Positions 53,309-62,431 of a stretch of 64,000 nt of DNA are shown here, piece by piece. The stretch is from Flexibacter flexilis DSM 6793 (lineage in GTDB: Bacteria > Bacteroidota > Bacteroidia > Cytophagales > Flexibacteraceae). Under the pieces are notes generated by a model. The model saw nothing but the letters and a program-made list of their open reading frames with translations. It searched no databases and had not been told where the DNA came from. A program made the position numbers and the translations under genes. The stretch spans positions 124,001-188,000 of the forward strand of contig NZ_FOLE01000003.1 in assembly GCF_900112255.1 (NCBI RefSeq). The letters are read 5' to 3'. How positions within the stretch are numbered: position 1 is the first letter of the stretch; each line of letters opens with the position of its first letter.

Positions 53309-54241
53309 TTATAAATCAGGGTTGTTTTTTATTTTCAGTACAAATTCGATGGGTGTATCGAAGTCTTCGGCAATTTCTTCAATTGTCAATTTGCCTCGCA
53401 AAAGTGCCTTTTGAATCCCTTTGATTTTAGCTACTTCTTCACCTAACTCTTTGCCAATCTCAATGCCTTCTTCGCGGCCAAGTTCCTTGCCAATTTCAAT
53501 GCCCTCTTCACGTCCTTCTTCACGTCCTTCTTCTTTGGCGGTGTCCAGTGAGTTTTTGACATCACGATAATATTTCAAACTGTCCTCGTAGGCCGTGCGC
53601 TCTGTTGCGTCCAGTTTCGCCAATTCTGCCGTCTCGAACGCCTGTGTAAAGACACGTTCTTGCAATCGCACGGGACGATTTTGTAACTTATGCAAATTCT
53701 TTAACAAGTATAACCACTTGTCTTCCAGTGTTTCCAGTTCGCTTTCAGACTTTTGGAAATTGGGCATTTGCAAATACAAAAACGTGAGTTTTTCATAAAA
53801 AACACGGTTTTGCGCCTTGTCCTTTAGTTGAACTTCTACTTTCAAATCATTTTTGTAATGGTCATCAAAGCAAAAATCCAGAATTGCGACGGTATAAACC
53901 GCCTTTAGTTCGTAGTTCCAATCGCCTTTTTCGGCCTGTTCTTGTATCGGGAACGTAGCGTAAAAAATGGAACGGTCTTTAAAGAAACTTTGTCGGGCTT
54001 TTTGCAACTCCACGATGAATTTTTCGCCTTGCTCATTTTCACAGTATAAGTCAAAAATGACTTTTCTGTCCAAATCCGACGCGCCCAAATGTTCTGTTTT
54101 CTTGTAGGTAAGTTCTGTGATGCCAAGTTTTAACACTTCATTCAAAAAGCTCACTAACAGGTCTTTGTTTGGTTCTGAACCAAACAGTTTCTTGAAACCA
54201 AAGTCCGTGAAAGGGTTGATGTATTTTTCTTGCGTAGTCAT
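53309..54241 (-). CDS. Rpn family recombination-promoting nuclease (PD-(D/E)XK)
   Basis: A 310-aa protein of the Rpn/PDDEXK_2 family, often labelled putative transposase. The family start INPFTDFGFKKLFG (residues 8-21) is followed by KNLLVSFLNE-like text. The nuclease core KVIFDLYCENEQGEKFIVELQ (Asp at about 64, Glu-x-Gln at about 78-80) and RSIFYATFPIQEQ follow. Near residues 240-275 lies a charged tandem heptad-like segment (EEGREEGIEIGKELG repeated), as commonly seen in this family, and then a helical end. There are no flanking inverted repeats or target duplications, so mobility is not supported. Confidence 0.88.
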   Translation of the reverse strand: MTTQEKYINPFTDFGFKKLFGSEPNKDLLVSFLNEVLKLGITELTYKKTEHLGASDLDRKVIFDLYCENEQGEKFIVELQKARQSFFKDRSIFYATFPIQEQAEKGDWNYELKAVYTVAILDFCFDDHYKNDLKVEVQLKDKAQNRVFYEKLTFLYLQMPNFQKSESELETLEDKWLYLLKNLHKLQNRPVRLQERVFTQAFETAELAKLDATERTAYEDSLKYYRDVKNSLDTAKEEGREEGREEGIEIGKELGREEGIEIGKELGEEVAKIKGIQKALLRGKLTIEEIAEDFDTPIEFVLKIKNNPDL

Positions 54242-54310
54242 GGGCGAGGCGAAAAATCTAACGGCAATTTATCTTTAGAATTTGTTCGGTGAAGGTACAA
54301 TATTCTGATA

Positions 54311-54353
54311 AATAAAAAGATAACAGTCTTTTGGATTGATTGCCCAAAAGACT
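54311..54353 (-). terminator. Rho-independent terminator of rlmD
   Basis: CAGTCTTTTGG (54323-54333) and CCAAAAGACTG (54343-54353) are a perfect inverted repeat. On the minus strand the stem is followed by TTATCTTTTTATT. Confidence 0.7.
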
Positions 54354-54403
54354 GAAAATCTGTGATTTTATTCAATAAAATAAATGTTGGCTTGGGCGTA
54401 ACA

Positions 54404-55819
54404 TTAGTCCTTACGTTCCAATGCCACCACATTTTCTACGTGGTAGGTGTGCGGGAACATATCCACAGGCTGCACGGCTGTAACGCGGTATTTTTCGTCG
54501 AGCAAGGCAAGGTCGCGGGCTTGCGTGGCAGGGTTGCAACTCACATACACGATGCGTTGCGGCGCAAGGCGCAACAACATGGCCACTACGTCGGCGTGCA
54601 TTCCTGCGCGTGGCGGGTCTGTAATGATTACGTCGGGGCGTGCGTGCGCGTTTACAAAATCATCGTTGAGTACGTCTTTCATGTCGCCTGCATAAAACAG
54701 CGTGTTGTCGATGCCGTTAATCTGCGAATTGATTTTTGCATCTTCGATGGCCATTTCCACGTATTCCACCCCGATTACTTGTTTGGCTTGGCGTGCCACA
54801 AAATTAGCAATTGTGCCAGTTCCTGTATAAAGGTCATACACCACTTCATTGCCAGTGAGTTGTGCCATGTCGCGGGTTACTTTGTACAAGTTGTAGGCTT
54901 GTAGGCTGTTGGTTTGGTAGAAAGATTTGGGGCCTACGCGGAAACGCAAACCTTCCATTTCTTCTTCAATGTAAGGTTGTCCGTGCCAACAATTTACCTC
55001 TAAATCATGGAAAGTTTCGTTGCCTTTCGGATTGATAACGTATTGCAGGGATGTGATTTGCGGGAAATTTTCTTGCAGATGCGTCATCAGTCCCGCGATG
55101 GCTTGGCGGTCGTTGTAATAGAATTGCACAATCACCATGATTTGGCCAGTGCTTTGCGCCGTCCGAATCACGAGCAAACGCAACAAACCTCTTTTATCCA
55201 ATAAATTGAAAAATGGCAAATCGTGCGCTTCGGCGTAGGCTTTGATGGCCAAACGAATCGCATTGGAAGGGTCGGGCTGCAACCAACAATGATTAATGTC
55301 CAGAATCTTATCGAATCGGCGCGGAATGTGAAAACCTAAGGCGTTGCGGTCGGTGTGGTTTTCGTCCGACTTCACCTCTTCCCACGAGAGCCAACGTTTA
55401 TCCGAAAAAGTAAATTCTAATTTGTTGCGGTAATAGGTCGTTTCGGGTGCTGGCAAAATGGCTTGTATTTCGGGCAACTCCACTTTTCCGATGCGCTCCA
55501 GATTATCTTTTACTTGTTTTTGCTTGAAAAACAATTGTTTATCGTAAGACAAATGTTGCCATTTGCAGCCGCCGCACGTACCAAAATGTTCGCAAAATGG
55601 CTGTTGGCGTAGGGGAGAGGGTTTCACGACGCTTACGACTTGCGCTTCTGCAAAGCTGCTTTTCTGTTTGGTAATGCGCAGGTTCACCACGTCTTCGGGC
55701 ACGGCATCGCCTTCAATGAAAATTACTTTTTCTTCGTGGCGGGCAAGGCATTTGCCTTCGGCCACCATTTCCAGCACCGTGATATTATCTAAAAGAACTT
55801 GTTTTTGTTTTTTTCTCAT
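54404..55819 (-). CDS. rlmD: 23S rRNA (uracil-5-)-methyltransferase RlmD
   Basis: This 471-aa SAM-dependent enzyme of the TrmA/RlmD family makes m5U in 23S rRNA (m5U1939 in E. coli numbering). An N-terminal TRAM domain (about 5-65) is followed by the iron-sulphur Cys set CEHFGTCGGC (Cys76, 82, 85) and a later Cys near residue 173. The SAM-binding motif is VYDLYTGTGTIANFVA (about 318-333), with TDPPRAGMHADVV (about 400) and the catalytic Cys in VSCNPATQARDL (about 430). The assignment between RlmD and RlmCD within the family is less certain than the family itself. rnpB lies immediately upstream on the same strand. Confidence 0.88.
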   Translation of the reverse strand: MRKKQKQVLLDNITVLEMVAEGKCLARHEEKVIFIEGDAVPEDVVNLRITKQKSSFAEAQVVSVVKPSPLRQQPFCEHFGTCGGCKWQHLSYDKQLFFKQKQVKDNLERIGKVELPEIQAILPAPETTYYRNKLEFTFSDKRWLSWEEVKSDENHTDRNALGFHIPRRFDKILDINHCWLQPDPSNAIRLAIKAYAEAHDLPFFNLLDKRGLLRLLVIRTAQSTGQIMVIVQFYYNDRQAIAGLMTHLQENFPQITSLQYVINPKGNETFHDLEVNCWHGQPYIEEEMEGLRFRVGPKSFYQTNSLQAYNLYKVTRDMAQLTGNEVVYDLYTGTGTIANFVARQAKQVIGVEYVEMAIEDAKINSQINGIDNTLFYAGDMKDVLNDDFVNAHARPDVIITDPPRAGMHADVVAMLLRLAPQRIVYVSCNPATQARDLALLDEKYRVTAVQPVDMFPHTYHVENVVALERKD

Positions 55820-55850
55820 GAGGTAACTAACGCCTTATATTATAGTGTGT

Positions 55851-55880
55851 AAAAAAATCCTTCGTTTGGCGGAAGGATTT
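55851..55880 (-). terminator. Rho-independent terminator of rnpB
   Basis: AAATCCTTC (55855-55863) pairs with GAAGGATTT (55872-55880). On the minus strand the stem is followed by seven T. Confidence 0.88.
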
Positions 55881-55903
55881 CGGGGCTTTACTTTCAATAA
55901 AAA

Positions 55904-56296
55904 ATGTGGGGCGATAAGCCGGGTTCTGTCAGTTTGCACGAGGCAAACGTCTTATCATTTATCTAGGCAGAGGCTCACGCCAATGCTCCATCAACCTACC
56001 CACTGGCATCGAGCGGGCAGCCCTTTCCCTCCGCAAGCGGAGTTGCGCCAGCCTATTTGGTTTTTCAACCCGTAAGGTTTGCCATGCCTTTGCTGTCGCC
56101 AGCAAAGCGGTAGGCTCTTACTCTACCATTTCACCCTTACCTGCCCGAAAGCAGGCGGTATCTTCTCTGTTGCACTTTCTGTAACACAAGGCTTTAGACC
56201 TTATGCTCCTTCCCGTTAGGAAGTACGGTTGCCCTATGTTGCCCAGACTTTCCTCTTCAACTCTTAGGCGAGTTGCAGCGATAAGATGCCCCACAT
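55904..56296 (-). ncRNA. rnpB: RNase P RNA (class A)
   Basis: The catalytic RNA of RNase P, which trims tRNA 5' ends, is on the minus strand. The two ends form the P1 helix: ATGTGGGGC at the 5' end (plus 56288-56296) pairs with GCCCCACAT at the 3' end (plus 55904-55912). The invariant GAGGAAAGTCTGGGC (P4 5' region) is near 56245-56260, and AGAACCCGGCTTAT is near the 3' end. The length is about 393 nt. P15/P16-type elements and the GGTAAGGGTGAAATGGTAGA core are readable. The 5' end agrees with its promoter, and a terminator follows. Confidence 0.96.
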
Positions 56297-56302
56297 CGGC
56301 GG

Positions 56303-56328
56303 CAAAACTACACGAAAAAACCGACAAA
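56303..56328 (-). promoter_or_regulatory. Promoter of rnpB
   Basis: The minus strand shows TTTG, 14 bases, then TAGTTTTG, an exact -7 element. The next bases lead directly to the P1 helix at 56296, 6-7 bases downstream, as expected for a transcription start. Confidence 0.7.
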
Positions 56329-56448
56329 GCCGCATTGCAAAGTGTATGTAAACTATAAAACGCATTTCGTAACACAACCTTAATTTTTTGAGACGGGCTT
56401 TTAACCGATAAATAACCTTGCCTTCAAAATGCCGTCAGATTGCTGTTC

Positions 56449-56456
56449 TACTTTTG
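56449..56456 (+). promoter_or_regulatory. Possible -7 element for the T9SS cargo gene
   Basis: TACTTTTG is an exact TAnnTTTG, 85 bases before the start, but no TTG lies at a normal distance. Confidence 0.35.
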
Positions 56457-56540
56457 TGCCGTTGTGTTATAGACACAGGTTCATGTTGTTAATGGGCTTA
56501 TAATCAAAGAAAGAATTAAATTTCTAAACATCTTATACTC

Positions 56541-58214
56541 ATGAAAAAATTTACGCTTACCGTTTTGGCTGCTGCATTGTCGTTGGGTGCGGCGCAAGCT
56601 CAATTCTTTACCCCAACTACTTACAAAGGTGCTTTTGGTACTACGGATTGGACTTCAGGCTGGGCAAATTTTGACCCAAAAACAACTGAGTATCCTGGTG
56701 ATGCTGGCACAACATTCAACAATGTAACAATTGCTGCGGGTAACATCACAAGCAATACTACTTGGACAAAAAACAATGCAAGTGGTGTTCGTAACGTATA
56801 TCGTATTTCTGGTTATACTTACGTGGATAGCTCATTTACTTTGACTATCGAGCCAGGTACAATTATTCGTGGTTCGGGTACTGGTACTTTGGTTATCAAA
56901 CGCGGTGCGAAAATTAACGCGAACGGTACTGCTGCTGACCCAATTATTTTTACATCAGGTGCGCCAGTAGGCGTGAACCGTAAGCCAGGTAACTGGGGTG
57001 GTTTGGTGCTTTGCGGTGCAGCTACACACAACATTGCTACTGGCACTAATGCTGCTGTAGAAGGTGGTATTGCTGCTAAGCATGGCGGTAATGATGATAA
57101 CGACAATTCGGGTGTGCTTCGTTACGTACGTATTGAGTTCCCTGGCCAACCTTTAACGGCTGCTGCTAATAGTGAAATCAACGGTTTGTCTATGTACTCG
57201 GTGGGTCGTGGCACGCAAATCGACCACATTCAAGTTTCTTTCTCTGGTGATGATTCTTACGAATGGTTTGGCGGTACAGTTGATGCAAAATATTTGATTG
57301 CTTCACGTGGCCAAGATGATGATTTTGATACAGATAACGGTTTCAGAGGTCGCGTACAATTTGCAGTAGCTCAACGCGATACGCTTGTACATGACCAAAG
57401 TGGTTCTAACGGTTTTGAATCAGACAACGACGTAAACGGCACAATGCGCACTCCGCAAACTCGCCCGTTCTTCTCAAACGTAACGTTGATTGGCCCAATG
57501 TCATCAACAAGCCAAGTGGTTTCTTCAGAATTTAAACGCGTAGCGCATATCCGTCGTAACTCTGCTTGTTCTATTTATAACAGTGCATTTGCTGGTTTCC
57601 CAGTTGGTTTGTTGGCCGATGGCAAACGTACTGGTGCTAATATCGTATCTGATACGCTTCAAATCCAAAATACTGTTTTTGCAGGTATTCCAGCATCTTC
57701 GGATATTACAGTTACGGCAATGGATACAACTGTAGATGGTACTACTTTGAATTTGGCTTATGTGGCTAGCTGGTTGCTTGCAGCTAACCATGCAAATGAT
57801 ACATTGGCTACGGCTGCTCAATTGCAACTTACTGCTCCATTCAACCTTACTGCTCCGAATTTCTTGCCTTTGACTGGCTCTCCATTGTTGAGCGGTGCAA
57901 GTTTCTCGAACGTACGTTTGGGTGGTTTCACTAGCGTAAAATCAGAACTTAACAAAAATATCAAATTAGGCTCATATCCAAACCCTACGGCTGCTGACGC
58001 ATTTGTAAACGTGATTTTGGAAAAAGCCAGCGAAGTGAGTGTAAGCGTTCAGGACGTAACTGGTAAAACAGTTCTTACACTTCCTGCCAACCGTTATGAA
58101 GTAGGTTCTAATGACATCATGTTGCCTACAAGCCAATTGAACAACGGTATTTATAGCATTTTAATTACTACCAACGAAGGTCGTAACGCTACTCGATTGG
58201 TAGTGAACAGATAA
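56541..58214 (+). CDS. T9SS type A sorting-domain protein
   Basis: A 557-aa secreted protein with a signal peptide (MKKFTLTVLAAALSLGAAQAQ). The body (about residues 25-460) contains a stretch that reads like a parallel beta helix (FTLTIEPGTIIRGSGTGTLV, RGAKINANGTAADPIIFTS, NWGGLVLCG) and an acidic, Asp-rich section (GNDDNDNSG, GQDDDFDTDNG) that may bind calcium. The last 75 residues (YPNPTAADAFVNV ... NGIYSILITTNEGRNATRLVV) are a type A T9SS targeting domain that is cleaved on export. Its codons are heavily biased to the same choices as the ATP synthase genes, suggesting high expression. The function is unknown; a surface or S-layer-like coat is one possibility. Confidence 0.88.
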   Translation: MKKFTLTVLAAALSLGAAQAQFFTPTTYKGAFGTTDWTSGWANFDPKTTEYPGDAGTTFNNVTIAAGNITSNTTWTKNNASGVRNVYRISGYTYVDSSFTLTIEPGTIIRGSGTGTLVIKRGAKINANGTAADPIIFTSGAPVGVNRKPGNWGGLVLCGAATHNIATGTNAAVEGGIAAKHGGNDDNDNSGVLRYVRIEFPGQPLTAAANSEINGLSMYSVGRGTQIDHIQVSFSGDDSYEWFGGTVDAKYLIASRGQDDDFDTDNGFRGRVQFAVAQRDTLVHDQSGSNGFESDNDVNGTMRTPQTRPFFSNVTLIGPMSSTSQVVSSEFKRVAHIRRNSACSIYNSAFAGFPVGLLADGKRTGANIVSDTLQIQNTVFAGIPASSDITVTAMDTTVDGTTLNLAYVASWLLAANHANDTLATAAQLQLTAPFNLTAPNFLPLTGSPLLSGASFSNVRLGGFTSVKSELNKNIKLGSYPNPTAADAFVNVILEKASEVSVSVQDVTGKTVLTLPANRYEVGSNDIMLPTSQLNNGIYSILITTNEGRNATRLVVNR

Positions 58215-58241
58215 TTTGGTTATAGGTTTCTTCTTTGTAGT

Positions 58242-58275
58242 AAAAACCGTCTGAGCTTTGCTTGGGCGGTTTTTC
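58242..58275 (+). terminator. Rho-independent terminator of the T9SS cargo gene
   Basis: AAAAACCG(T)C(TG)AGC pairs with GCT(TG)G(G)CGGTTTTT around TTT, followed by a T run. It overlaps the over-long ORF that begins at 58258. Confidence 0.75.
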
Positions 58276-58398
58276 TTCTTTTTAGACAATAATAAAGGTT
58301 TTGCGTCTTTGTTTTATACATTTTTGGCGTTACAGCTCCTTTTTGTTTTCTTTGCAGACTTTTTTCATACAACTATATCGTTTCTTTCGGGGCATCTA

Positions 58399-59622
58399 AT
58401 GTATTTGATTAATAAAATATTGATATACTTGCGTTTTGGTTTTCGCTTTGATACCATCAAATACGTGCTTGGTTTGTGTTTGCTTACGTGGCAGGCGCAG
58501 GCGCAGTTGCCCAATGCCATGTTCAATGATTCTTTGCAAGTAAAACCTGCTGATGCACACAAGTTGTATTTTGGTTTTCGCAACCTGAATTATTTCAAAA
58601 ACAATGAATATTTTGGTAAAATAGCGGACGGCTATACGCTTTTTGGCTATCAGCTCAACCCCAAACTGATTTATTTCCCGTCCGAAAATTTGCGGGTAGA
58701 AGCGGGGGCTTTTATTTGGAAAGATTTTGGCAATGCCAAATACACGAAGATTTTGCCAACGTTTTCGCTCAAATACCAACGCGATTCGCTCTCGTTTGTG
58801 TTCGGGAATTTGGAAGGTAGCTTGCAACATGGTCTGATTGAGCCGCTTTATGACTTTGAAAAAATAATGCTTGACCGTCTGGAAAACGGCGTGCAGTTTG
58901 CTTATAAACATCGCCGCGCGAAAGTAGAAACTTGGGTGGACTGGCAACGAATGTTGTACCCTGCGGGCAAGTATCAGGAAGAAATTTCGGGCGGTTTGGC
59001 TTCAGAAATTTATTTGTTGCGCAACAATGCGTGGCATATTGGCTTACCTTTACAGGCTACCGTTTTTCATAGAGGCGGCCAAATAGATTCGGTGGACAAG
59101 CCACTTACTTCCATTCTGAACGGTTCGGTTGGTTTGGCCGTTACGCGCCGTTTGCAACCTTCGGGTTTTTGGCGTGCCGTATCGGCGAATGTTTCGCATG
59201 TTTATTACGATAATTTTTCATTTGAAAAGCAATTGCCATATTCTAATGGCAAAGGTTTGTATGCTAATTTGTCGGTGGATACCAAACCTTTTACGCTGAT
59301 GCTAAGTTACTGGAAAGGTGATAGTTATTTATCCACACGTGGCGGGGCTTTGTATCAGTCGGTGCAGCAGGCTTGGCGTGGCGATACCTTTTATCAATTG
59401 TCGGGGCAGAGCTTGCCGCTCATCGCCAATTTGGCCACCGAAAAAACAAGAGAGTTGTTAATAATAAGACTTTTGCATGAGTCCAAACTAATGAAGTGTG
59501 TTTATTTCTCGGCAAGATTTGAGCCTTTTTACGATTTGGCTAATAAAAAATTTGAATTTTCACACGGCCTTTATGTAACTTACAGGCAGAATTTTTTCTT
59601 AAAAACGATTACTGGTGAATAA
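58399..59622 (+). CDS. Outer-membrane beta-barrel-like protein, uncharacterised
   Basis: A 407-residue protein starting MYLINKILIYLRFGF. A hydrophobic stretch (about 20-32, LGLCLLTWQAQAQ) acts as a signal peptide. Strand-like text follows (KLYFGFRNLNYFKNNEYFG, LRVEAGAFIWKDFG, GLYANLSVDTKPFTLMLSYW, FSHGLYVTYRQNFF), pointing to an outer-membrane barrel. I placed the start at the ATG at 58399, because the 47 extra residues of the longer frame overlap the upstream terminator. The family is not recognised. Its last 8 bases overlap the aminopeptidase gene, so the two are translated together. Confidence 0.72.
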   Translation: MYLINKILIYLRFGFRFDTIKYVLGLCLLTWQAQAQLPNAMFNDSLQVKPADAHKLYFGFRNLNYFKNNEYFGKIADGYTLFGYQLNPKLIYFPSENLRVEAGAFIWKDFGNAKYTKILPTFSLKYQRDSLSFVFGNLEGSLQHGLIEPLYDFEKIMLDRLENGVQFAYKHRRAKVETWVDWQRMLYPAGKYQEEISGGLASEIYLLRNNAWHIGLPLQATVFHRGGQIDSVDKPLTSILNGSVGLAVTRRLQPSGFWRAVSANVSHVYYDNFSFEKQLPYSNGKGLYANLSVDTKPFTLMLSYWKGDSYLSTRGGALYQSVQQAWRGDTFYQLSGQSLPLIANLATEKTRELLIIRLLHESKLMKCVYFSARFEPFYDLANKKFEFSHGLYVTYRQNFFLKTITGE

Positions 59623-60646
59623 AAAAATTTTACTCGCAATCTTATTGATTTTGGGGCTGTTGGCGGTATGGCAGCGCGAATTGATAGGCTATGGACTTTC
59701 GCAGGCCAAAGGGCAGTTTCTTATTGTGCAAGGCGCAAAGCCGATAGAGGACTATTTATCTAACCCTCAATTACCTGATACGCTGCGCGTTGGCTTGGAA
59801 ATTGTGCAAGCTACACGCCGTTTTGCGTTCGATTCGTTGGGCGTTCCTGCTTCCGATAATTATACTACGTTTTATGATCAACACGGCAAAAACTTACTGT
59901 GGGTGGTTACTGCGTGCAAGCCTTACGAACTAAAGCCGAAGCAATGGGTCTTTCCATTTGTGGGCACTGTGCCGTACAAAGGTTTTTTTAACCACGATGC
60001 GGCATTGGCCGAAGAAGCCAAGCTCAAAGAAGAAGGTTATGAAGTGTTGGTGGAAGAAGTAAATGGCTGGTCGTCGTTGGGCTGGTTCAAAGACCCTGTT
60101 TTGTCGAATATGCTCAAACGCTCGGAAGGTGGCTTGGCGAGCCTGATTATACACGAACTCACGCACGAAGTTTTGTACGTGAAAGACAGCACTATATTTA
60201 ATGAGAATTTGGCCACATTTATCGGCGAGCAAGGTGCGTTGCGTTTCTTGAGAAATAAATATGGCGCGAATACTTACGAATATCAACAGTATGCCAACAA
60301 TCGTTCCGATTATTCAAAATACGCACAACATATATTGAAAGGTGCGGCCAAGCTGGACAGCCTTTACACGACGTTTTCGGAGCAAATGCCTGAGGCCGAA
60401 AAACAGCAGCTAAAACAATTGTGTATTGAGAATATTATTGCGCGTTTGGATACGGTTTCATTTCATTTCCCAGAGTTGTACCTGAACCATTTCGTACAGG
60501 GAAATTTGCCCAACAATACCTACTTTATGTCGTACCGTCGATATAGACTATATCAGACGCAATTTGAGGCAGAATTTAGGGGGCAATACCACGGAAATCT
60601 GAAATTGTATCTTGCGGATTTGGCAAAGAAATACCCACATTTATAA
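59615..60646 (+). CDS. Putative aminopeptidase (COG4324-like zinc metalloprotease)
   Basis: A 343-aa protein of the predicted aminopeptidase family (COG4324/DUF2265). A single N-terminal membrane anchor or uncleaved signal (about 4-18) puts the rest in the periplasm. The zinc motif HELTHE is at residues 180-185 (His180, Glu181, His184), and the third ligand is probably in NENLATFIGEQGAL (about 196-209). The start is GTG and overlaps the barrel gene by 8 bases. The AtpI-like gene follows after 20 bases, so this gene is probably transcribed into the ATP synthase genes. The natural substrate is unknown. Confidence 0.8.
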   Translation: MNKKILLAILLILGLLAVWQRELIGYGLSQAKGQFLIVQGAKPIEDYLSNPQLPDTLRVGLEIVQATRRFAFDSLGVPASDNYTTFYDQHGKNLLWVVTACKPYELKPKQWVFPFVGTVPYKGFFNHDAALAEEAKLKEEGYEVLVEEVNGWSSLGWFKDPVLSNMLKRSEGGLASLIIHELTHEVLYVKDSTIFNENLATFIGEQGALRFLRNKYGANTYEYQQYANNRSDYSKYAQHILKGAAKLDSLYTTFSEQMPEAEKQQLKQLCIENIIARLDTVSFHFPELYLNHFVQGNLPNNTYFMSYRRYRLYQTQFEAEFRGQYHGNLKLYLADLAKKYPHL

Positions 60647-60666
60647 AATCTATAAAAAATAATCGA

Positions 60667-61038
60667 GTGAAAGCAATTTTTATCACATTCGCTATTGCGG
60701 TTGGTCTTACATTAGCAATAGGACAAATCGAAGGAGGTGCGTTGTTGCATCGCTATATATGGTATATGCACGGATATTTCTTTCTGATAGCTATTTTAGT
60801 ACATTTTATAGTTGAATATGGCCTCAAACACTTCTCAGACCAAGCCTATTTGTTTTATTTGGGGGGGATGTTTACGCGGCTTTTTGTCTCGGTTGGTTTG
60901 CTTACCTTGTATTTGCTTTTCGGTACAGAGCCGCGCAGTGCAATCGTTGTCGGTACTGCAAACTTTCTTTTTCTCTATTTGTTGTATGCGCTTGTTGAAA
61001 TTAAATCTTTTTTACATAACTTGCGCCAAAATTCGTGA
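60667..61038 (+). CDS. AtpI-like membrane protein of the ATP synthase locus
   Basis: A 123-aa protein with four predicted membrane segments (about 2-17, 32-50, 60-85, 92-112) directly before atpB. It starts at GTG. Size, topology and location fit the AtpI/F0 subunit I group, which helps assemble the c-ring. The sequence itself does not show a diagnostic motif, and the Bacteroidetes versions are divergent, so the name is by position. Confidence 0.6.
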   Translation: MKAIFITFAIAVGLTLAIGQIEGGALLHRYIWYMHGYFFLIAILVHFIVEYGLKHFSDQAYLFYLGGMFTRLFVSVGLLTLYLLFGTEPRSAIVVGTANFLFLYLLYALVEIKSFLHNLRQNS

Positions 61039-61053
61039 AGCCAAAGTTTATCT

Positions 61054-62109
61054 ATGAAAAACATTAATTTTACTCGTAAATATCTTACAAAAATCTGTCT
61101 ATTGGCCATACTGAGTCTGTTCTCAATTTCAAACGTTTTTGCGAACGAAGAGCATGGAGAAGAAAAATTTAATCCAGGAAGTTTAATTTTACATCACGTA
61201 GCCGATTCTCACGAATGGCATTTTGCTACGATAGGTCATACACATATAACATTGCCGCTTCCTGTTATTTTGTATTCGTCAGATAAAGGTTTGGAAGTAT
61301 TTTCATCAGGTAATTTTCATAATGATACGCATACTTTTGATGACTACAAACTTAACGAACACGACCATATCGAGTCTTTAAGCGGTAGAAGTTTCAAAGA
61401 TTTTTCGATAACAAAAAACGTAGCGTCTTTGTTCATTAGTGCTATCTTATTATTGGTAGTATTTACAACTGTTTCGGCTGGCTACAAGAAAAACCCTAAA
61501 GGTGCACCAAAAGGTATTCAGTCTGCGTTTGAACCGATTATTGTATTTGTTCGCGACGAAATTGCTAAGCCAAATATTGGTGCAAAGCACGAAAAATTCC
61601 TTCCGTACCTTCTTACAGTATTTTTCTTTATTTGGTTTAATAACCTTTTGGGATTGATGCCAGGTGGAGCTAACCTTACAGGTAACATCTCTGTTACATT
61701 TGTATTGGCCGTTTTTACTTTTATTCTAACAACCATTAACGGTAACAAATCATATTGGGGACACATATTCAATACACCTGGTGTACCTTGGTGGTTAAAG
61801 ATCCCTGTACCTTTGATGCCTGTTATTGAGTTCATTGGTATTTTTACTAAGCCATTCTCATTGATGATTCGTTTGTTTGCCAACATCACGGCGGGTCACA
61901 TTATCATCTTGAGTTTGCTTGGCTTGATTTTCATATTCCAAAGCTATACAGTCGGCGCGGTGAGTAGTATTTTCGTAGTGCTTATGTCGTTCATGGAATT
62001 GCTGGTTGCTTTTGTTCAGGCTTACGTATTTACGCTTCTTAGCTCAATGTATTTGGGTAGTGCCGTAGAAGAGCATCATCACGAAGAAGGTCATGGCGGC
62101 CATCATTAA
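61054..62109 (+). CDS. atpB: F-type ATP synthase subunit a
   Basis: Subunit a forms the proton half-channels next to the c-ring. The essential Arg273 is in SLMIRLFANITAGH. Other conserved parts are FNNLLGLMPGG and PVPLMPVIEFIG. At 351 aa it is longer than usual because of an N-terminal signal-like segment (about 13-30) and a His-rich extracytoplasmic part before the first core helix, as known from Bacteroidetes AtpB. A His/Glu-rich tail (EEHHHEEGHGGHH) closes the protein and might bind metal. No terminator separates it from atpE. Confidence 0.95.
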   Translation: MKNINFTRKYLTKICLLAILSLFSISNVFANEEHGEEKFNPGSLILHHVADSHEWHFATIGHTHITLPLPVILYSSDKGLEVFSSGNFHNDTHTFDDYKLNEHDHIESLSGRSFKDFSITKNVASLFISAILLLVVFTTVSAGYKKNPKGAPKGIQSAFEPIIVFVRDEIAKPNIGAKHEKFLPYLLTVFFFIWFNNLLGLMPGGANLTGNISVTFVLAVFTFILTTINGNKSYWGHIFNTPGVPWWLKIPVPLMPVIEFIGIFTKPFSLMIRLFANITAGHIIILSLLGLIFIFQSYTVGAVSSIFVVLMSFMELLVAFVQAYVFTLLSSMYLGSAVEEHHHEEGHGGHH

Positions 62110-62168
62110 TTCACTGAAAATCATTTGATTGTGCATTTATTGTAATTTTTGTTTAACTATATTTATAA

Positions 62169-62426
<258 letters not shown>

Positions 62427-62431
62427 TGGCA

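Noticed and set aside
53309-54241. Calling the Rpn gene an insertion sequence or transposon
   Set aside because: No terminal inverted repeats, target-site duplication or second copy is seen in the window. The transposase label is a database habit for this family.
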